Assembly (NCBI GenBank): GCA_905234795.1
Contig: CAJOIQ010000011.1
Location: 1 to 64,000 of the forward strand
DNA length: 64,000 nt
DNA from: an uncultured Bacteroidales bacterium
GTDB taxonomy: Bacteria; Bacteroidota; Bacteroidia; Bacteroidales; UBA932
Direction: 5' to 3'
Position numbers and translations under genes: made by a program. Shown here in pieces: positions 15,995-24,429 of this stretch. Within the stretch, counting starts at the first letter, position 1; the number at the start of each line of letters is the position of its first letter. A model generated the notes under the pieces. The model saw only the letters and a list, made by a program, of their open reading frames with translations, was not told the DNA's origin and did not search any database.

Positions 15995-16269
15995 CTATTC
16001 CCTCCTTCGGCCACCCATTTCCTCAGGGCGGCGGTCTCAAACATAAGCTTGCTTCCTATCTTATGAGCGCCCGGGACCTTACCCTGGGAATGCATTTGGT
16101 ACAGGCTGTTCTTGCTATAGCCTGTAATCTCTGAGGCTTGCGAGACAGATACTCTTTCCGGGTATTCATATTTCTTCTCGTCCCGCAGTACCTCAAGCAT
16201 CGTCTCACGGACGACGCCCTCCATTTCCTTTTTCATCTTTTCCATCAGTTGTTCAAACAATTCTCTCAT
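15991..16269 (-). CDS. Excisionase-type helix-turn-helix DNA-binding protein
   Basis: This 92-residue protein has a charged coiled N-terminus (MRELFEQLMEKMKKEMEG) followed by a MerR-like/HTH_17 winged helix (VSVSQASEITGYSKNSLYQMHSQGKVPGAHKIGSKLMF...LRKWVAEG). Such proteins serve as excisionases or regulators in Bacteroidota mobile elements. It lies about 460 nt from tRNA-Asn, a frequent integration target, but no integrase is seen, so the element may be degraded. The promoter is unclear. Its stop overlaps the following small ORF. Confidence 0.75.
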   Translation of the reverse strand: MRELFEQLMEKMKKEMEGVVRETMLEVLRDEKKYEYPERVSVSQASEITGYSKNSLYQMHSQGKVPGAHKIGSKLMFETAALRKWVAEGGNR

Positions 16270-16560
16270 GCCTCGTAACCTTTAATATTATACTTCAATC
16301 TCGGCTCCCGTACGGAACTGGCGGCAAGATTAGTGAAGACCTTTGACTAATCCAAATTTCGGAAGGCTGGTCGGACCAAATTTCGGCAAAAAAAAGGGTC
16401 GACCAAAAGTGGAAAAAGGGCAAAGCACATAGCTGGAATTTGGATACTTCGATAAAAGTAGATAGGTTTGCACCAACACTGAAATATGAAGGGGAAGAGT
16501 CGTCAAGTCACAAGATGACTTTGTGGGGAAGTAGAAAAGTGTAGAAGTATAGATTAGTAA
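16270..16560. other. Intergenic region with CCAAATTTCGG direct repeats
   Basis: CCAAATTTCGG occurs at about 16351 and 16378, 27 nt apart, upstream of a good plus-strand promoter (16439-16470). They could be operator sites. No protein gene is supported downstream before the tRNA terminator; a short untranslated RNA from about 16476 to 16716 is conceivable. Confidence 0.35.
16439..16470 (+). promoter_or_regulatory. Bacteroidota promoter TTTG-N20-TAGGTTTG
   Basis: A -33 TTTG (16439-16442) and a -7 TAGGTTTG (16463-16470) are spaced by 20 nt, close to the family consensus. No clear gene follows on the plus strand, so it may drive a small RNA or be unused. Confidence 0.45.
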
Positions 16561-16681
16561 TAGTGTAAACGAAGAAAAGTATGGATCAGTTAGAAGTGTT
16601 CCGGGAGCAACTCAGGAGAAAGCCCGGAGAGACGCAAAAGAAAGAGATGAAAAAAACTGCGACAAAACTGCGACTAAGGCC

Positions 16682-16715
16682 CAAAAGAAAAGCACCTACA
16701 TTTCTGCAAGTGCTT
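16682..16715 (-). terminator. Terminator of tRNA-Asn
   Basis: AAGCAC ... GTGCTT hairpin followed on the minus strand by TTCTTTT, 13 nt after the tRNA 3' end. Confidence 0.6.
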
Positions 16716-16727
16716 GATTCTGAGGAG

Positions 16728-16801
16728 CTCCCCCTGTTGGACTTGAACCAACGACCCTCTGATTAACAGTCAGATGCTCTAACCAACTGAGCTAAGGAGG
16801 A
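16728..16801 (-). tRNA. tRNA-Asn (anticodon GTT)
   Basis: The cloverleaf is complete: acceptor TCCTCCT / AGGGGGA, D-arm AGCTCAGTTGGTTAGAGC, anticodon arm TCTGA-CTGTTAA-TCAGA with anticodon GTT, and T-arm GTTGG-TTCAAGT-CCAAC. CCA is not encoded. Confidence 0.95.
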
Positions 16802-16882
16802 ATTTTACCGCTCTCGTGGAACGGGATTGCAAAGGTACAATCTTTTTTGGATTCTCCAAAGAATTTCTGCAAAAATTTTTAT

Positions 16883-16890
16883 TATCTTTG
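16883..16890 (+). promoter_or_regulatory. -7 box (TATCTTTG) of the HU-like protein gene
   Basis: TATCTTTG matches TAnnTTTG, 25 nt before the ATG at 16916, and supports the downstream start over the longer frame from 16847. Confidence 0.5.
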
Positions 16891-16915
16891 TAAGTCAAAC
16901 GCAGCAGCAGATAAA

Positions 16916-17839
16916 ATGGATATCGACCTCCTGGCCAAAATGGTGAAAGAAGTGGTGATGGACCACGACTCCGTTACCCTTCCCGGCATGGGCAGTTTTG
17001 TGGCGGAACTGGTTCCGGCCAGCTTTGCCGACCGCGGATACACCATTCTCCCGCCTTATCGCAGGCTCTATTTCTCGCCCAAACAGGGGGACGACAATCT
17101 GCTGGCCGCGCTGTATGCCAAGTCCAACGATGTGTCGGAGGCCGACGCCGCCCGCATCCTGGAGAACTTCATTGCCGAGATGAAGGAGGTGCTCAAGCAG
17201 CGAAAGACGCTGGTGCTCACCGGCCTGGGCCGCTTGAGGGCCACCCGTGAGAATCACTTCTTCTTTGTTGCCGACGAAAATCTGGATATCTATCCTGGCG
17301 GCTTCGGCCTGCAGCCCATCTCCCTCAAAACTCACGAGGAAACGCCCGAAGAGGTGGCTGCCGCCGTCTCCAACCTTGCTCAGATTATGGAATCGGAGCC
17401 GGAACCGGAACCGGAACCTGTGAAAGAGGAGGCCAATGCTACGGAAGAGATTGCCGATGCTCCTCAGGAGTCACCGGTGGCCTCTTCTGAATCTGTCGCA
17501 GAGCCCGCTCCCGAGGAGGATGTGCCCTCTGAGGGTGCATCGGCCATCAAATCAGCGCCCGAAGAGGGCACTCCCTCCGAGGAGGAGCCTTCCGTAGAAG
17601 GTACCGAAATTCCGGAGGCTAAAAAGATTGCCGATGCCTCCGTAATTCCGGCACCTTCTACGGAGAAGAAACCTCGGAAGAAATCGAAGTTCTGGCGTGT
17701 ACTCTTTACCATTCTGCTTACTATTATAGTATTGGCGGTGCTGGCCTTTGTGGTGCTGGCTGTACTGGGACACGTGGCGCCGCAGTGGCTGGACCAGTTC
17801 CTGTATTCGGCGGATGAACTTGAAATCCTTCATCCATGA
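16916..17839 (+). CDS. HU/CCDC81-like domain protein with C-terminal membrane segment
   Basis: This 307-residue protein starts at ATG 16916 (MDIDLLAKMVKEVVMDHDSV), just after a -7 box. The N-terminal 140 residues carry two HU-like/CCDC81-type modules (LPGMGSFVAELVPASF, LPPYRRLYFSPK, LTGLGRLRATRENHFFFV). A long acidic, Glu/Pro/Ser-rich linker (about 155-265) follows, then a basic stretch and one membrane helix (VLFTILLTIIVLAVLAFVVLAVLG). Bacteroidota relatives often end in a SPOR domain; here the C-terminus is only a short tail. Its role may be linking DNA or division proteins to the membrane (inference). It overlaps the thioesterase start by 4 nt. Confidence 0.75.
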   Translation: MDIDLLAKMVKEVVMDHDSVTLPGMGSFVAELVPASFADRGYTILPPYRRLYFSPKQGDDNLLAALYAKSNDVSEADAARILENFIAEMKEVLKQRKTLVLTGLGRLRATRENHFFFVADENLDIYPGGFGLQPISLKTHEETPEEVAAAVSNLAQIMESEPEPEPEPVKEEANATEEIADAPQESPVASSESVAEPAPEEDVPSEGASAIKSAPEEGTPSEEEPSVEGTEIPEAKKIADASVIPAPSTEKKPRKKSKFWRVLFTILLTIIVLAVLAFVVLAVLGHVAPQWLDQFLYSADELEILHP

Positions 17840-18579
17840 AACCTGTGAGCCGGGAAGGATACAAGTTCCGTCAGGATGTCTGTATCCCGTGTTATCAGAT
17901 TAATCAAAACGCTTTCCTGCGGCCAGCTGCATTCATGGACCTGGCCCAGGAAATCGCCTATTGGGCGGCCATGGAACTGGGTTTCGGCTATGAAAGCCTG
18001 CATGTGCACCATACCGCCTGGGTGCTGTCCCGCATGCACATTCATTTTACCCGCTTCCCCAAGTGGCAGGACAACGCCTCGCTCTATACCTGGCACAAGG
18101 GTGCCAACGGCCTTTTCTATCTTCGTGACTTCGAACTACTGGATGCCGATGGCTCTCCGGCCGTTCAGGCCACCAGTTCCTGGGTGGTGATTGACGAGAG
18201 AACCCGTCACTTCGTTCGGCCCGACGAATTGCCGCCGTCCCTGGTGCTGGATTACCCGGTGGACGATGCCATCGCGCAGCAGGCGCCCAAGGTGGTGATG
18301 CCGAAGGTCGAAATGACAGAGGCAGGGGAGCATACGGTAGCATATTCCGACATCGATATCATCGGCCACACCAACAATGCCCGTTATGTGGTGTGGGCCA
18401 TGGACTGCCTGCCGCTGGAAGTGGCCGTGCAACCCATGAAAAACTTATATATCAACTTCAACAGGGAAACCACAGCCGGAGAAACGGTACAGCTGTTCCG
18501 GCTGCAGGATGGCAGCGCCTGGTACGTGGAAGGCCGGGTGGACGGCAAATCCTGCTTCGTGGTGAAAATGGAGTATTAG
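17836..18579 (+). CDS. Acyl-ACP thioesterase
   Basis: This 247-residue FatA/FatB-type acyl-acyl carrier protein thioesterase is built as two hot-dog folds. The C-terminal half has the family signature DIIGHTNNARYVVWAMD, where the Asn/His pair belongs to the active site. The N-terminal half has the substrate-tunnel segment ECYEIN-like VCIPCYQINQNAFLRPAAFMDL and WVLSRMHIHFTRFPKW. It would release free fatty acids from ACP in the cytoplasm. The start overlaps the preceding gene (ATGA), so the two are co-translated, and the transporter gene follows after 3 nt. Confidence 0.85.
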   Translation: MKPVSREGYKFRQDVCIPCYQINQNAFLRPAAFMDLAQEIAYWAAMELGFGYESLHVHHTAWVLSRMHIHFTRFPKWQDNASLYTWHKGANGLFYLRDFELLDADGSPAVQATSSWVVIDERTRHFVRPDELPPSLVLDYPVDDAIAQQAPKVVMPKVEMTEAGEHTVAYSDIDIIGHTNNARYVVWAMDCLPLEVAVQPMKNLYINFNRETTAGETVQLFRLQDGSAWYVEGRVDGKSCFVVKMEY

Positions 18580-18582
18580 TTT

Positions 18583-20268
18583 ATGCAAGATCTTTTCTTT
18601 GGCTACGGTATCGCCCATACCATTCTGCTGCTGGCTTTCGTCATCGGCACGGGCCTGTATCTGGGCCGATTCAAGGTAAAAGGTATTTCCCTGGGTTCCA
18701 CATGGATCCTGTTCATGGGTATCCTGATGGGCCATCTGGGCTTCCAGGCCGACCTGGACGTCCTCCATTTCGTGAAAGAGTTCGGCCTTATCCTGTTTGT
18801 GTTTTCCATCGGCCTGCAGGTGGGCCCCGGTTTCTTCCATTCCTTCAAACAGGGGGGCGTGAAGATGAACTTGCTGGCGGTGATGAACATCCTGCTGGCC
18901 GTTGCCGTGACGTATGCCATATCGGCTCTTAGCGGGGAAGACCTCAAGACCATGGTGGGCGTCATGTCCGGCGCCGTCACCAACACTCCAGGTCTGGGTG
19001 CAGCGCAGCAAACCTTCATCGATGTGTCGGTAGCCGGAGGCAGCAGTACCCTGGCGGCAGGGGAAGCTTCCGAGCAGCTGGCATCGGCCTATGCCGTGGC
19101 CTATCCCATCGGCGTGGTGGGCGTCATCCTGGTCATCGTGCTCATGAAGGCCATCTTCAAGATTGACCACAAAAAGGAGCTGGAATTGCTGGAAGCACAG
19201 GCCGATACCACCGAAAAAGCCCGCCGTATGCACGTGGAAGTGGATAACCCCGCCATCTTTGGGAAGAAGCTCACCGATGTCCTGCAGCCCTTCGGCGGGG
19301 ATTTCGTGGTGTCCCGCGTGATGAAAGGGGATGAGATTCTGTTCCCTTCTTCGGACCTTGTGCTGGAAGAAGGAGATAAACTGCTGATTGTGACCTCTCA
19401 GGGTGAGGTGGACCGTATCCGCATCCTCTTTGGAAAGGAAGTGCCGATGCACGTGCAGGACTGGGTGGTGAAGGATCACCACATGGTTACCCGCCGTATT
19501 GTGGTCACCCAGCCCAAACTCACCGGAAAAACCCTGAAGGAACTCATGTTCCGGAGCGTTTATGGGGTGAGTGTCACCCGGGTGGTGCGTGCCGGCGTGG
19601 AACTGGTGGCCAGCAAGGATCTCTATCTCCAGATGGGAGACGCCCTGGTGTGCGTGGGGACCGAAAAGAATATCGAGCAGGTGGCCCAAAAGGTGGGGAA
19701 TTCGTCCGAAGCCCTTAACAAACCTAACCTGGTGCCCATATTCATGGGTATCGTGGTGGGCGTTATCTTCGGTTCCATTCCCCTGAAGTTTCCCGGTATT
19801 CCCCAGGCCATCAAACTGGGCCTGGCCGGTGGTCCGCTCATCATCGCCATCCTCCTGGGACACTGGGGACCCAAGTTCAAGATTACCACTTATACCACAG
19901 CCAGCGCCAATCTGATGATCCGGGAGATCGGCATTTCCCTCTTCCTGGCGGCCGTGGGTATCGGCGCCGGCGGAGAATTCTGGAGCTCCATTGTGGGCGG
20001 TGGCTACTGGTGGATCCTGTACGGCGCCTGCATTACGCTTATTCCGCTCATCATCACCTTTGTGGTGGCGCGTGCGGTGTGCAAGCTCAACTTTTACCAG
20101 ATTTGTGGCCTCATCAGCGGCTCCTGCACCAATCCGCCCGTACTGGCTTTCTCCCAGGGCATGTACGGCAGTGACTACACTTCCGTGAACTACGCCACGG
20201 TGTATCCGCTGTCCATGTTCATGCGCGTCCTGGTGGCTCAGCTTCTCATTTTATTTGCCATGGCTTAA
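18583..20268 (+). CDS. AspT/YidE-type transporter with tandem RCK_C (TrkA_C) domains
   Basis: This 561-residue inner-membrane protein has about five helices in each of two homologous halves (TIGR01625 duplication). Repeat 1 includes GILMGHLGFQADLD and MVGVMSGAVTNTPGLGAAQ; repeat 2 includes GPLIIAILLGHWGP and ICGLISGSCTNPPVLAFSQ. Two TrkA_C/RCK_C domains lie between them (LTDVLQPFGGDFVVSRV...EGDKLLIV and LTGKTLKELMFRSVYGVSVTRV). Family members exchange aspartate/alanine or related anions; the substrate here is unknown. It is in an apparent operon with the thioesterase upstream and the NUDIX gene downstream, with 2-3 nt spacing. Confidence 0.88.
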   Translation: MQDLFFGYGIAHTILLLAFVIGTGLYLGRFKVKGISLGSTWILFMGILMGHLGFQADLDVLHFVKEFGLILFVFSIGLQVGPGFFHSFKQGGVKMNLLAVMNILLAVAVTYAISALSGEDLKTMVGVMSGAVTNTPGLGAAQQTFIDVSVAGGSSTLAAGEASEQLASAYAVAYPIGVVGVILVIVLMKAIFKIDHKKELELLEAQADTTEKARRMHVEVDNPAIFGKKLTDVLQPFGGDFVVSRVMKGDEILFPSSDLVLEEGDKLLIVTSQGEVDRIRILFGKEVPMHVQDWVVKDHHMVTRRIVVTQPKLTGKTLKELMFRSVYGVSVTRVVRAGVELVASKDLYLQMGDALVCVGTEKNIEQVAQKVGNSSEALNKPNLVPIFMGIVVGVIFGSIPLKFPGIPQAIKLGLAGGPLIIAILLGHWGPKFKITTYTTASANLMIREIGISLFLAAVGIGAGGEFWSSIVGGGYWWILYGACITLIPLIITFVVARAVCKLNFYQICGLISGSCTNPPVLAFSQGMYGSDYTSVNYATVYPLSMFMRVLVAQLLILFAMA

Positions 20269-20270
20269 CG

Positions 20271-20867
20271 ATGTTCGACTTAGTATACCCTTCCGAACCC
20301 GCTCCTCTGTATCCGCGTCCCACCAGTGAAAGGCCCGGTCGGCAACCCGTTCCCAGAGGAGAGATCCTTCCCCTTGTGCAGCCCAACGGCCTGGTTTACG
20401 GCCGTGCGGCCCGTGCCTGGTGTCATAGCCCGGAGGGGTGTCATGCCCTGCATCCGGTGGTGCACCTGCACATCGTGGACCGCGAGGGCCGGCTGTACCT
20501 GCAGAAGCGTTCCATGAATAAGCATCTGCTGCCCGGGTATTGGGATACGGCGGTAGGCGGTCATGTGTCCTACGGAGAAATGGCTCAGGAGGCTCTGTAC
20601 CGTGAAGCGGCCGAGGAATTGGGACTCACGGCGTTCAACCCCGTGTTTATTGGCGCATACCCCTTCGAGACCGGCCGGGACTACGAGCAAGTCATCATCT
20701 TTGCCACCGTGGGTCATCCGGACCTGAACCCGGATAATGCCGAGGTGTCCGAAGGCCGGTGGTGGACCTTCGAGGAGATAGAAAAGGCGCTGGGAGAAGG
20801 AATCCTCACCCCCAATTTCGAATGGGAATTCTACCGGATTAGGGAGAAGCTCAAGTCCTTACTCTAA
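20271..20867 (+). CDS. NUDIX hydrolase
   Basis: A 198-residue NUDIX protein. The NUDIX box GGHVSYGEMAQEALYREAAEELGL (about residues 91-114) has the Glu and Arg residues for Mg-dependent pyrophosphate hydrolysis. The VHLHIVDREGRLYLQKRS...LLPGYWDTAVGGHV context is like the IDI/YfcD group, whose substrates vary. It sits 2 nt after the transporter gene and converges on the DUF4922 gene with a 9-nt overlap. Confidence 0.88.
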   Translation: MFDLVYPSEPAPLYPRPTSERPGRQPVPRGEILPLVQPNGLVYGRAARAWCHSPEGCHALHPVVHLHIVDREGRLYLQKRSMNKHLLPGYWDTAVGGHVSYGEMAQEALYREAAEELGLTAFNPVFIGAYPFETGRDYEQVIIFATVGHPDLNPDNAEVSEGRWWTFEEIEKALGEGILTPNFEWEFYRIREKLKSLL

Positions 20868-22277
20868 CTGTCCCCAAGTTTCGTCAATGGCCGCACGCGC
20901 GGCTGCATCGGTTTTTTCGGTAAGGCCGATGTAGGGCTGACGTTGCTCCGGTACATAAACGGGCATCAGATGGGTGAAAGAGCGTCGGATGAGGATGGCC
21001 TGGGCACGCTGCTGTTCCCGGGGGAACTGGGATACCACGCTCAGCAGATAGTCTTCCATCCCCAGCTGGTTGACGGCCCTCACTTTACCGCGCTCTACAA
21101 TGAACTTGAGGGTGCCGGCATAATACCGGGGCATCTGATCGGCATATAAGATAAAGGATGGTTCGGCGAAAAGCGTGGAGATGGTGGCGGCCTCGAAAAC
21201 CAGTTCATCGTAGAGCACGCCGTTGTAGTCGATTCTTCCTTCCTGCAAGGTGACAGTCTGCGGGCCCGCGCCGTCGGAGATAATCTCGAAGCGCATTTGT
21301 TCCCCGGCGCAAATGCCCACCTCGATGCGGGGCTGGGTGCGCACCAGGCGCCACAGGAGGCGCTTTTCTTCTGCTTCACTCAGGGTGACGTCCTCATAAA
21401 TCTGCTGCAGGACTTCGGCGGTGATGCGGGGGAAGTCGGCCACTTCGGGCACCACTACGAATCCGGCCATGTCGGCCGCACCGGGGGAGATGGCAAAATG
21501 GTCCTCTCCCTTGGCGTAATAGCAGGAAGGACGGTTGGCGCCGCGCAGGGTTACCACGGCACGGTATTCGCCCTCGCTGCAGTAGGCAAAGGCATTGAAG
21601 CGGGGCTCGGTTTCCTCGGCCACCAGGTTAAGGCAGTCCAGCAGACGGTAAAACTGGTTGGCCATGGATTTGGCGGTTTGTGCCCTCAGGAAGAAAATGC
21701 CGCGGTTGAAGCGTTTGTAATGGAACAGCTGGGCGTCACGGGTGGCACAGATAAATTCTGCATCCTGCGACTGCCCTCCGGCGGCTACTTCCCGCAAAAT
21801 GCGCTCGGCAGCGCGCTCCAGCGGCATATATCCTTTGGGGCAGGCCTGGAAATGCGCGTGTCCGGGAACGGTTGTGCCGCTGTTGGGACTGTTGTAGAAG
21901 ACAATGTAGTTGTCCAGACTGGCAGCCAGATCCAGCATATCGGGGAAGCGGTGCCAGATGGTTTGCGGCACGTGAAGGTCCCGCGTAATGACCAGATGGT
22001 TGGGGAAAATGGGTGCACGGTTCACCAGGATGTTGTACTTGCGTCCTTTGCGGCCCTCGAAGGGGAGGGTGTGCTGGTGCTCCATGTAGTTTTCCTCACA
22101 CAGCGGACAGCCGTGGTCGAAGATGGGCATGCGTCCGGGATTGGACTGCAGCGTGACCAGGAGACCGCCGTAGGGGAGGGTGCGTGTACGGGCGCTTTTG
22201 AGGGCGCGGTATTTGGCTGCCACCACCGGCCACACGGACAGCTGGTCATGCACGAATTTATCGATGTCTGTTGCCAT
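20859..22277 (-). CDS. DUF4922 (HIT-like) protein with SpoIID-like C-terminal domain
   Basis: This 472-residue protein has a DUF4922 N-terminal part resembling HIT/GalT-like nucleotidyl transferases (residues 1-290), with CPLCEENY, NRAPIFPNHLVITRD and a histidine-triad-like PGHAHFQACP segment. The C-terminal 170 residues contain a SpoIID/amidase-enhancer-like segment: VEVG...FEII, YYAGTLKFIVERGKVRAVNQLGMEDYLLSVVSQFP. No signal peptide is seen, which is odd for a peptidoglycan-binding SpoIID domain. The neighbouring glutamate racemase and muramidase suggest a peptidoglycan or nucleotide-sugar role, but the function is unknown. Its promoter must lie in the short gap shared with murI. Confidence 0.75.
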   Translation of the reverse strand: MATDIDKFVHDQLSVWPVVAAKYRALKSARTRTLPYGGLLVTLQSNPGRMPIFDHGCPLCEENYMEHQHTLPFEGRKGRKYNILVNRAPIFPNHLVITRDLHVPQTIWHRFPDMLDLAASLDNYIVFYNSPNSGTTVPGHAHFQACPKGYMPLERAAERILREVAAGGQSQDAEFICATRDAQLFHYKRFNRGIFFLRAQTAKSMANQFYRLLDCLNLVAEETEPRFNAFAYCSEGEYRAVVTLRGANRPSCYYAKGEDHFAISPGAADMAGFVVVPEVADFPRITAEVLQQIYEDVTLSEAEEKRLLWRLVRTQPRIEVGICAGEQMRFEIISDGAGPQTVTLQEGRIDYNGVLYDELVFEAATISTLFAEPSFILYADQMPRYYAGTLKFIVERGKVRAVNQLGMEDYLLSVVSQFPREQQRAQAILIRRSFTHLMPVYVPEQRQPYIGLTEKTDAAARAAIDETWGQLE

Positions 22278-22315
22278 TACAGCGTAAAGTTACGCATTAT
22301 TTTGCATAATTTGAT

Positions 22316-22323
22316 TAACTTTG
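22316..22323 (+). promoter_or_regulatory. -7 box (TAACTTTG) of murI
   Basis: TAACTTTG ends only 7 nt before the ATG at 22331, implying a very short or leaderless transcript. Confidence 0.5.
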
Positions 22324-22330
22324 TAAAGAT

Positions 22331-23089
22331 ATGGCTACCATCGGCATATTCGATTCCGGCAGCGGGGGACTCTCCGTTTACAGGGAACTGGTAAAACTGC
22401 TTCCCCGGGAGCGTTATATCTATTATTCCGACAATGCCCATTGCCCCTACGGAGAAAAGACCGCCCTGTATATTCAGCGCCGGGCCCGTTTCATCACCGA
22501 ATTCCTGCTGGATAAGGGGGCCGATATCATTGTGGTGGCCTGCAACACCGCCACCGCCGCGGCCATCGCCACCCTTCGTGCCGAATACCCGGATGTCCCC
22601 TTCGTGGGCATGGAGCCGGCCGTGAAGCCCGCTGCCCTGGGAACCCGCACCGGAGTCATCGGCGTTCTGGCCACCGCTGGCACGCTCAAGGGTTCCAAGT
22701 ATCTTAAGACGCGCGGCCTGTATGCCGACGATGTTCGCGTGGTGGAACACGTGGGCCAGGGCTTTGTAGAACTGGTGGAAAACGGTATCCTAGATGGCCC
22801 TGAGGCCGAATCTACCGTCCGTGCCTCCCTGCAGCCCTTGCTGGACCAGGGGGCCGATATCATCGTCCTGGGCTGCACGCACTATCCTTTCCTTCGGCCC
22901 GTCATCGAGCGCATCGCCGGCCCCGGAGTGCAGGTCATCGACCCCGCTCCCGCCGTGGCCCGCCAAACCCTCCGCCTCCTCCAGCAGCACGGCGTCCCCG
23001 TCGGCACCGGCACTTTCTCCGTCCAGCTTCACACCTCCGGGGATCCTCTGGCCCTCGAGCGTATTTTTGCCATTTGCTCAAATGGTTGA
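22331..23089 (+). CDS. murI: Glutamate racemase
   Basis: This 252-residue enzyme supplies D-glutamate for peptidoglycan. The family motifs are intact: IGIFDSGSGGLSV at the N-terminus, YYSDNAHCPYG, the first catalytic cysteine in VVACNTATA (about residue 72) and the second in LGCTHYPFL (about residue 182). Length is normal. It is followed by a palindromic hairpin repeat and then a muramidase-family gene, fitting a cell-wall turnover neighbourhood. Confidence 0.95.
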   Translation: MATIGIFDSGSGGLSVYRELVKLLPRERYIYYSDNAHCPYGEKTALYIQRRARFITEFLLDKGADIIVVACNTATAAAIATLRAEYPDVPFVGMEPAVKPAALGTRTGVIGVLATAGTLKGSKYLKTRGLYADDVRVVEHVGQGFVELVENGILDGPEAESTVRASLQPLLDQGADIIVLGCTHYPFLRPVIERIAGPGVQVIDPAPAVARQTLRLLQQHGVPVGTGTFSVQLHTSGDPLALERIFAICSNG

Positions 23090-23103
23090 TAACCAGCAAT
23101 TTG

Positions 23104-23143
23104 TGTTTTTCTCTTGATCCCGTTGGGTATCAAGAGAAAAAAA
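23104..23143. repeat. Palindromic hairpin repeat, copy 1
   Basis: Arms TTTTTCTCTTGAT / ATCAAGAGAAAAA surround a CCCGTTGGGT centre. Two further copies with identical centre lie at 41531-41576 and 43125-43170. It may serve as a terminator between murI and the next gene. Confidence 0.75.
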
Positions 23144-23156
23144 TAAGTAATTGATA

Positions 23157-24410
23157 ATGAATAAAATGCTAGCTAAGCTCTACATTCTCACGCTCTGCGC
23201 GCTAGCCTTTGCCCTACAAGCCCAGGCCCAGGTGCTCACCGGCATCGACATCCTGCAGGAAAACGGCTTCAAGGAGCTGCGGGGCAAGCGTGTGGGGCTG
23301 GTGACCAACCCCAGCGGCATAGACCGCAACGCCCGTTCCACCATCGACATCCTGTTCGAAGCTCCCCAGGTTAATCTGGTGGCGCTGTACGGCCCGGAGC
23401 ACGGTGTGCGCGGTGATGTCTATGCCGGAGACTATGTGGCCAACAGCACAGATCCTAAGACCGGCCTGCCCGTCTACTCTCTCTATGGCCCCACCCGGGA
23501 GCCTACGCAGGAAATGCTCAAGGGCGTGGACATCATGGTATACGACATCCAGGATGTGGGTGTGCGCTGCTATACCTTCATCTCTACCCTGGGGCTGGTG
23601 ATGCGTGCCTGCGCCAAGGCCGATATCGAAGTGCTGGTCCTGGACCGTCCCAATCCGCTGGGCGGCAACAAGGTGGAAGGCAATTACGTGGAAGACGGCT
23701 TCTATTCCTTTGTGAGTGAATTCCGTATCCCCTTTGTTTACGGCCTTACGGTAGCCGAACTGGCATCCCTCATCAACGAGGAAGGTCTCAACTGCGGCCA
23801 AACAGGGGATCAGGCCCCGTTGCACTGCCGCCTGAGCGTGGTGCCCATGCGTGGCTGGCAGCGTTGGATGCTGTTCCGGGACACGGGTCTTCCCTGGATT
23901 CTGCCTTCTCCCAACATTCCGTCCATGCAGTCGGCCCTGTGTTATGCCGCCTCCGGCATCTGCGGGGAATTCGGCCATCTGAACACCGGCGTGGGGTACA
24001 CCATCCCCTTCGAGACCTTCGCGGCCGAATGGGTGGATGCCGATGCCCTCAAGGAGCGCCTGGACAGCTACAGGATTCCCGGAGTTGCTTTCCGTACCAT
24101 CCATTACAAACCCATTTCCGGCAGCAAGAAAGGCATCCTGATCCACGGCGTCCAGCTCATTTTCACCGACTGGGAAAAAGCTCCGGTATCCTTGACGCAG
24201 TTCTACGTAATGCAGGCTGTGAACGAACTTTACCCCGACCAAAACCCCTATCCGCTCAAGAGCACGCGCATGCCCGATATCGTCTGTGGCACGGATTATG
24301 TGAGAACTACTTTCGGAAAGCGATTGAAAGTAGCCGATATCGTTGATTACTGGAACAAGGATGTAGCGCACTTCCGCTCGGTTTCCCAATTGTATTATTT
24401 ATACCGTTAA
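23157..24410 (+). CDS. DUF1343/NamZ-family exo-beta-N-acetylmuramidase, exported
   Basis: The 417-residue product starts at ATG 23157 (MNKMLAKLYILTLCALAFALQAQAQ), a clear signal peptide. The mature part has DUF1343 hallmarks: TNPSGID, LYGPEHGVRGD, DIQDVGVRCYTFISTL, VLDRPNPLGG, ILPSPNIPSMQSAL and EFGHLNTGVGYTIPFE. The characterised member NamZ removes terminal MurNAc from peptidoglycan fragments. It acts in the periplasm or at the cell surface. The gene follows murI, consistent with muropeptide salvage. Confidence 0.88.
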   Translation: MNKMLAKLYILTLCALAFALQAQAQVLTGIDILQENGFKELRGKRVGLVTNPSGIDRNARSTIDILFEAPQVNLVALYGPEHGVRGDVYAGDYVANSTDPKTGLPVYSLYGPTREPTQEMLKGVDIMVYDIQDVGVRCYTFISTLGLVMRACAKADIEVLVLDRPNPLGGNKVEGNYVEDGFYSFVSEFRIPFVYGLTVAELASLINEEGLNCGQTGDQAPLHCRLSVVPMRGWQRWMLFRDTGLPWILPSPNIPSMQSALCYAASGICGEFGHLNTGVGYTIPFETFAAEWVDADALKERLDSYRIPGVAFRTIHYKPISGSKKGILIHGVQLIFTDWEKAPVSLTQFYVMQAVNELYPDQNPYPLKSTRMPDIVCGTDYVRTTFGKRLKVADIVDYWNKDVAHFRSVSQLYYLYR

Positions 24411-24429
24411 CCGTAAAAACTGAGATGCC

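Noticed and set aside
16581..16766. 61-codon plus-strand frame ending LPLLDLNQRPSD
   Set aside because: Its end is translated across the terminator and tRNA-Asn; this peptide pattern is the usual false translation of a tRNA.
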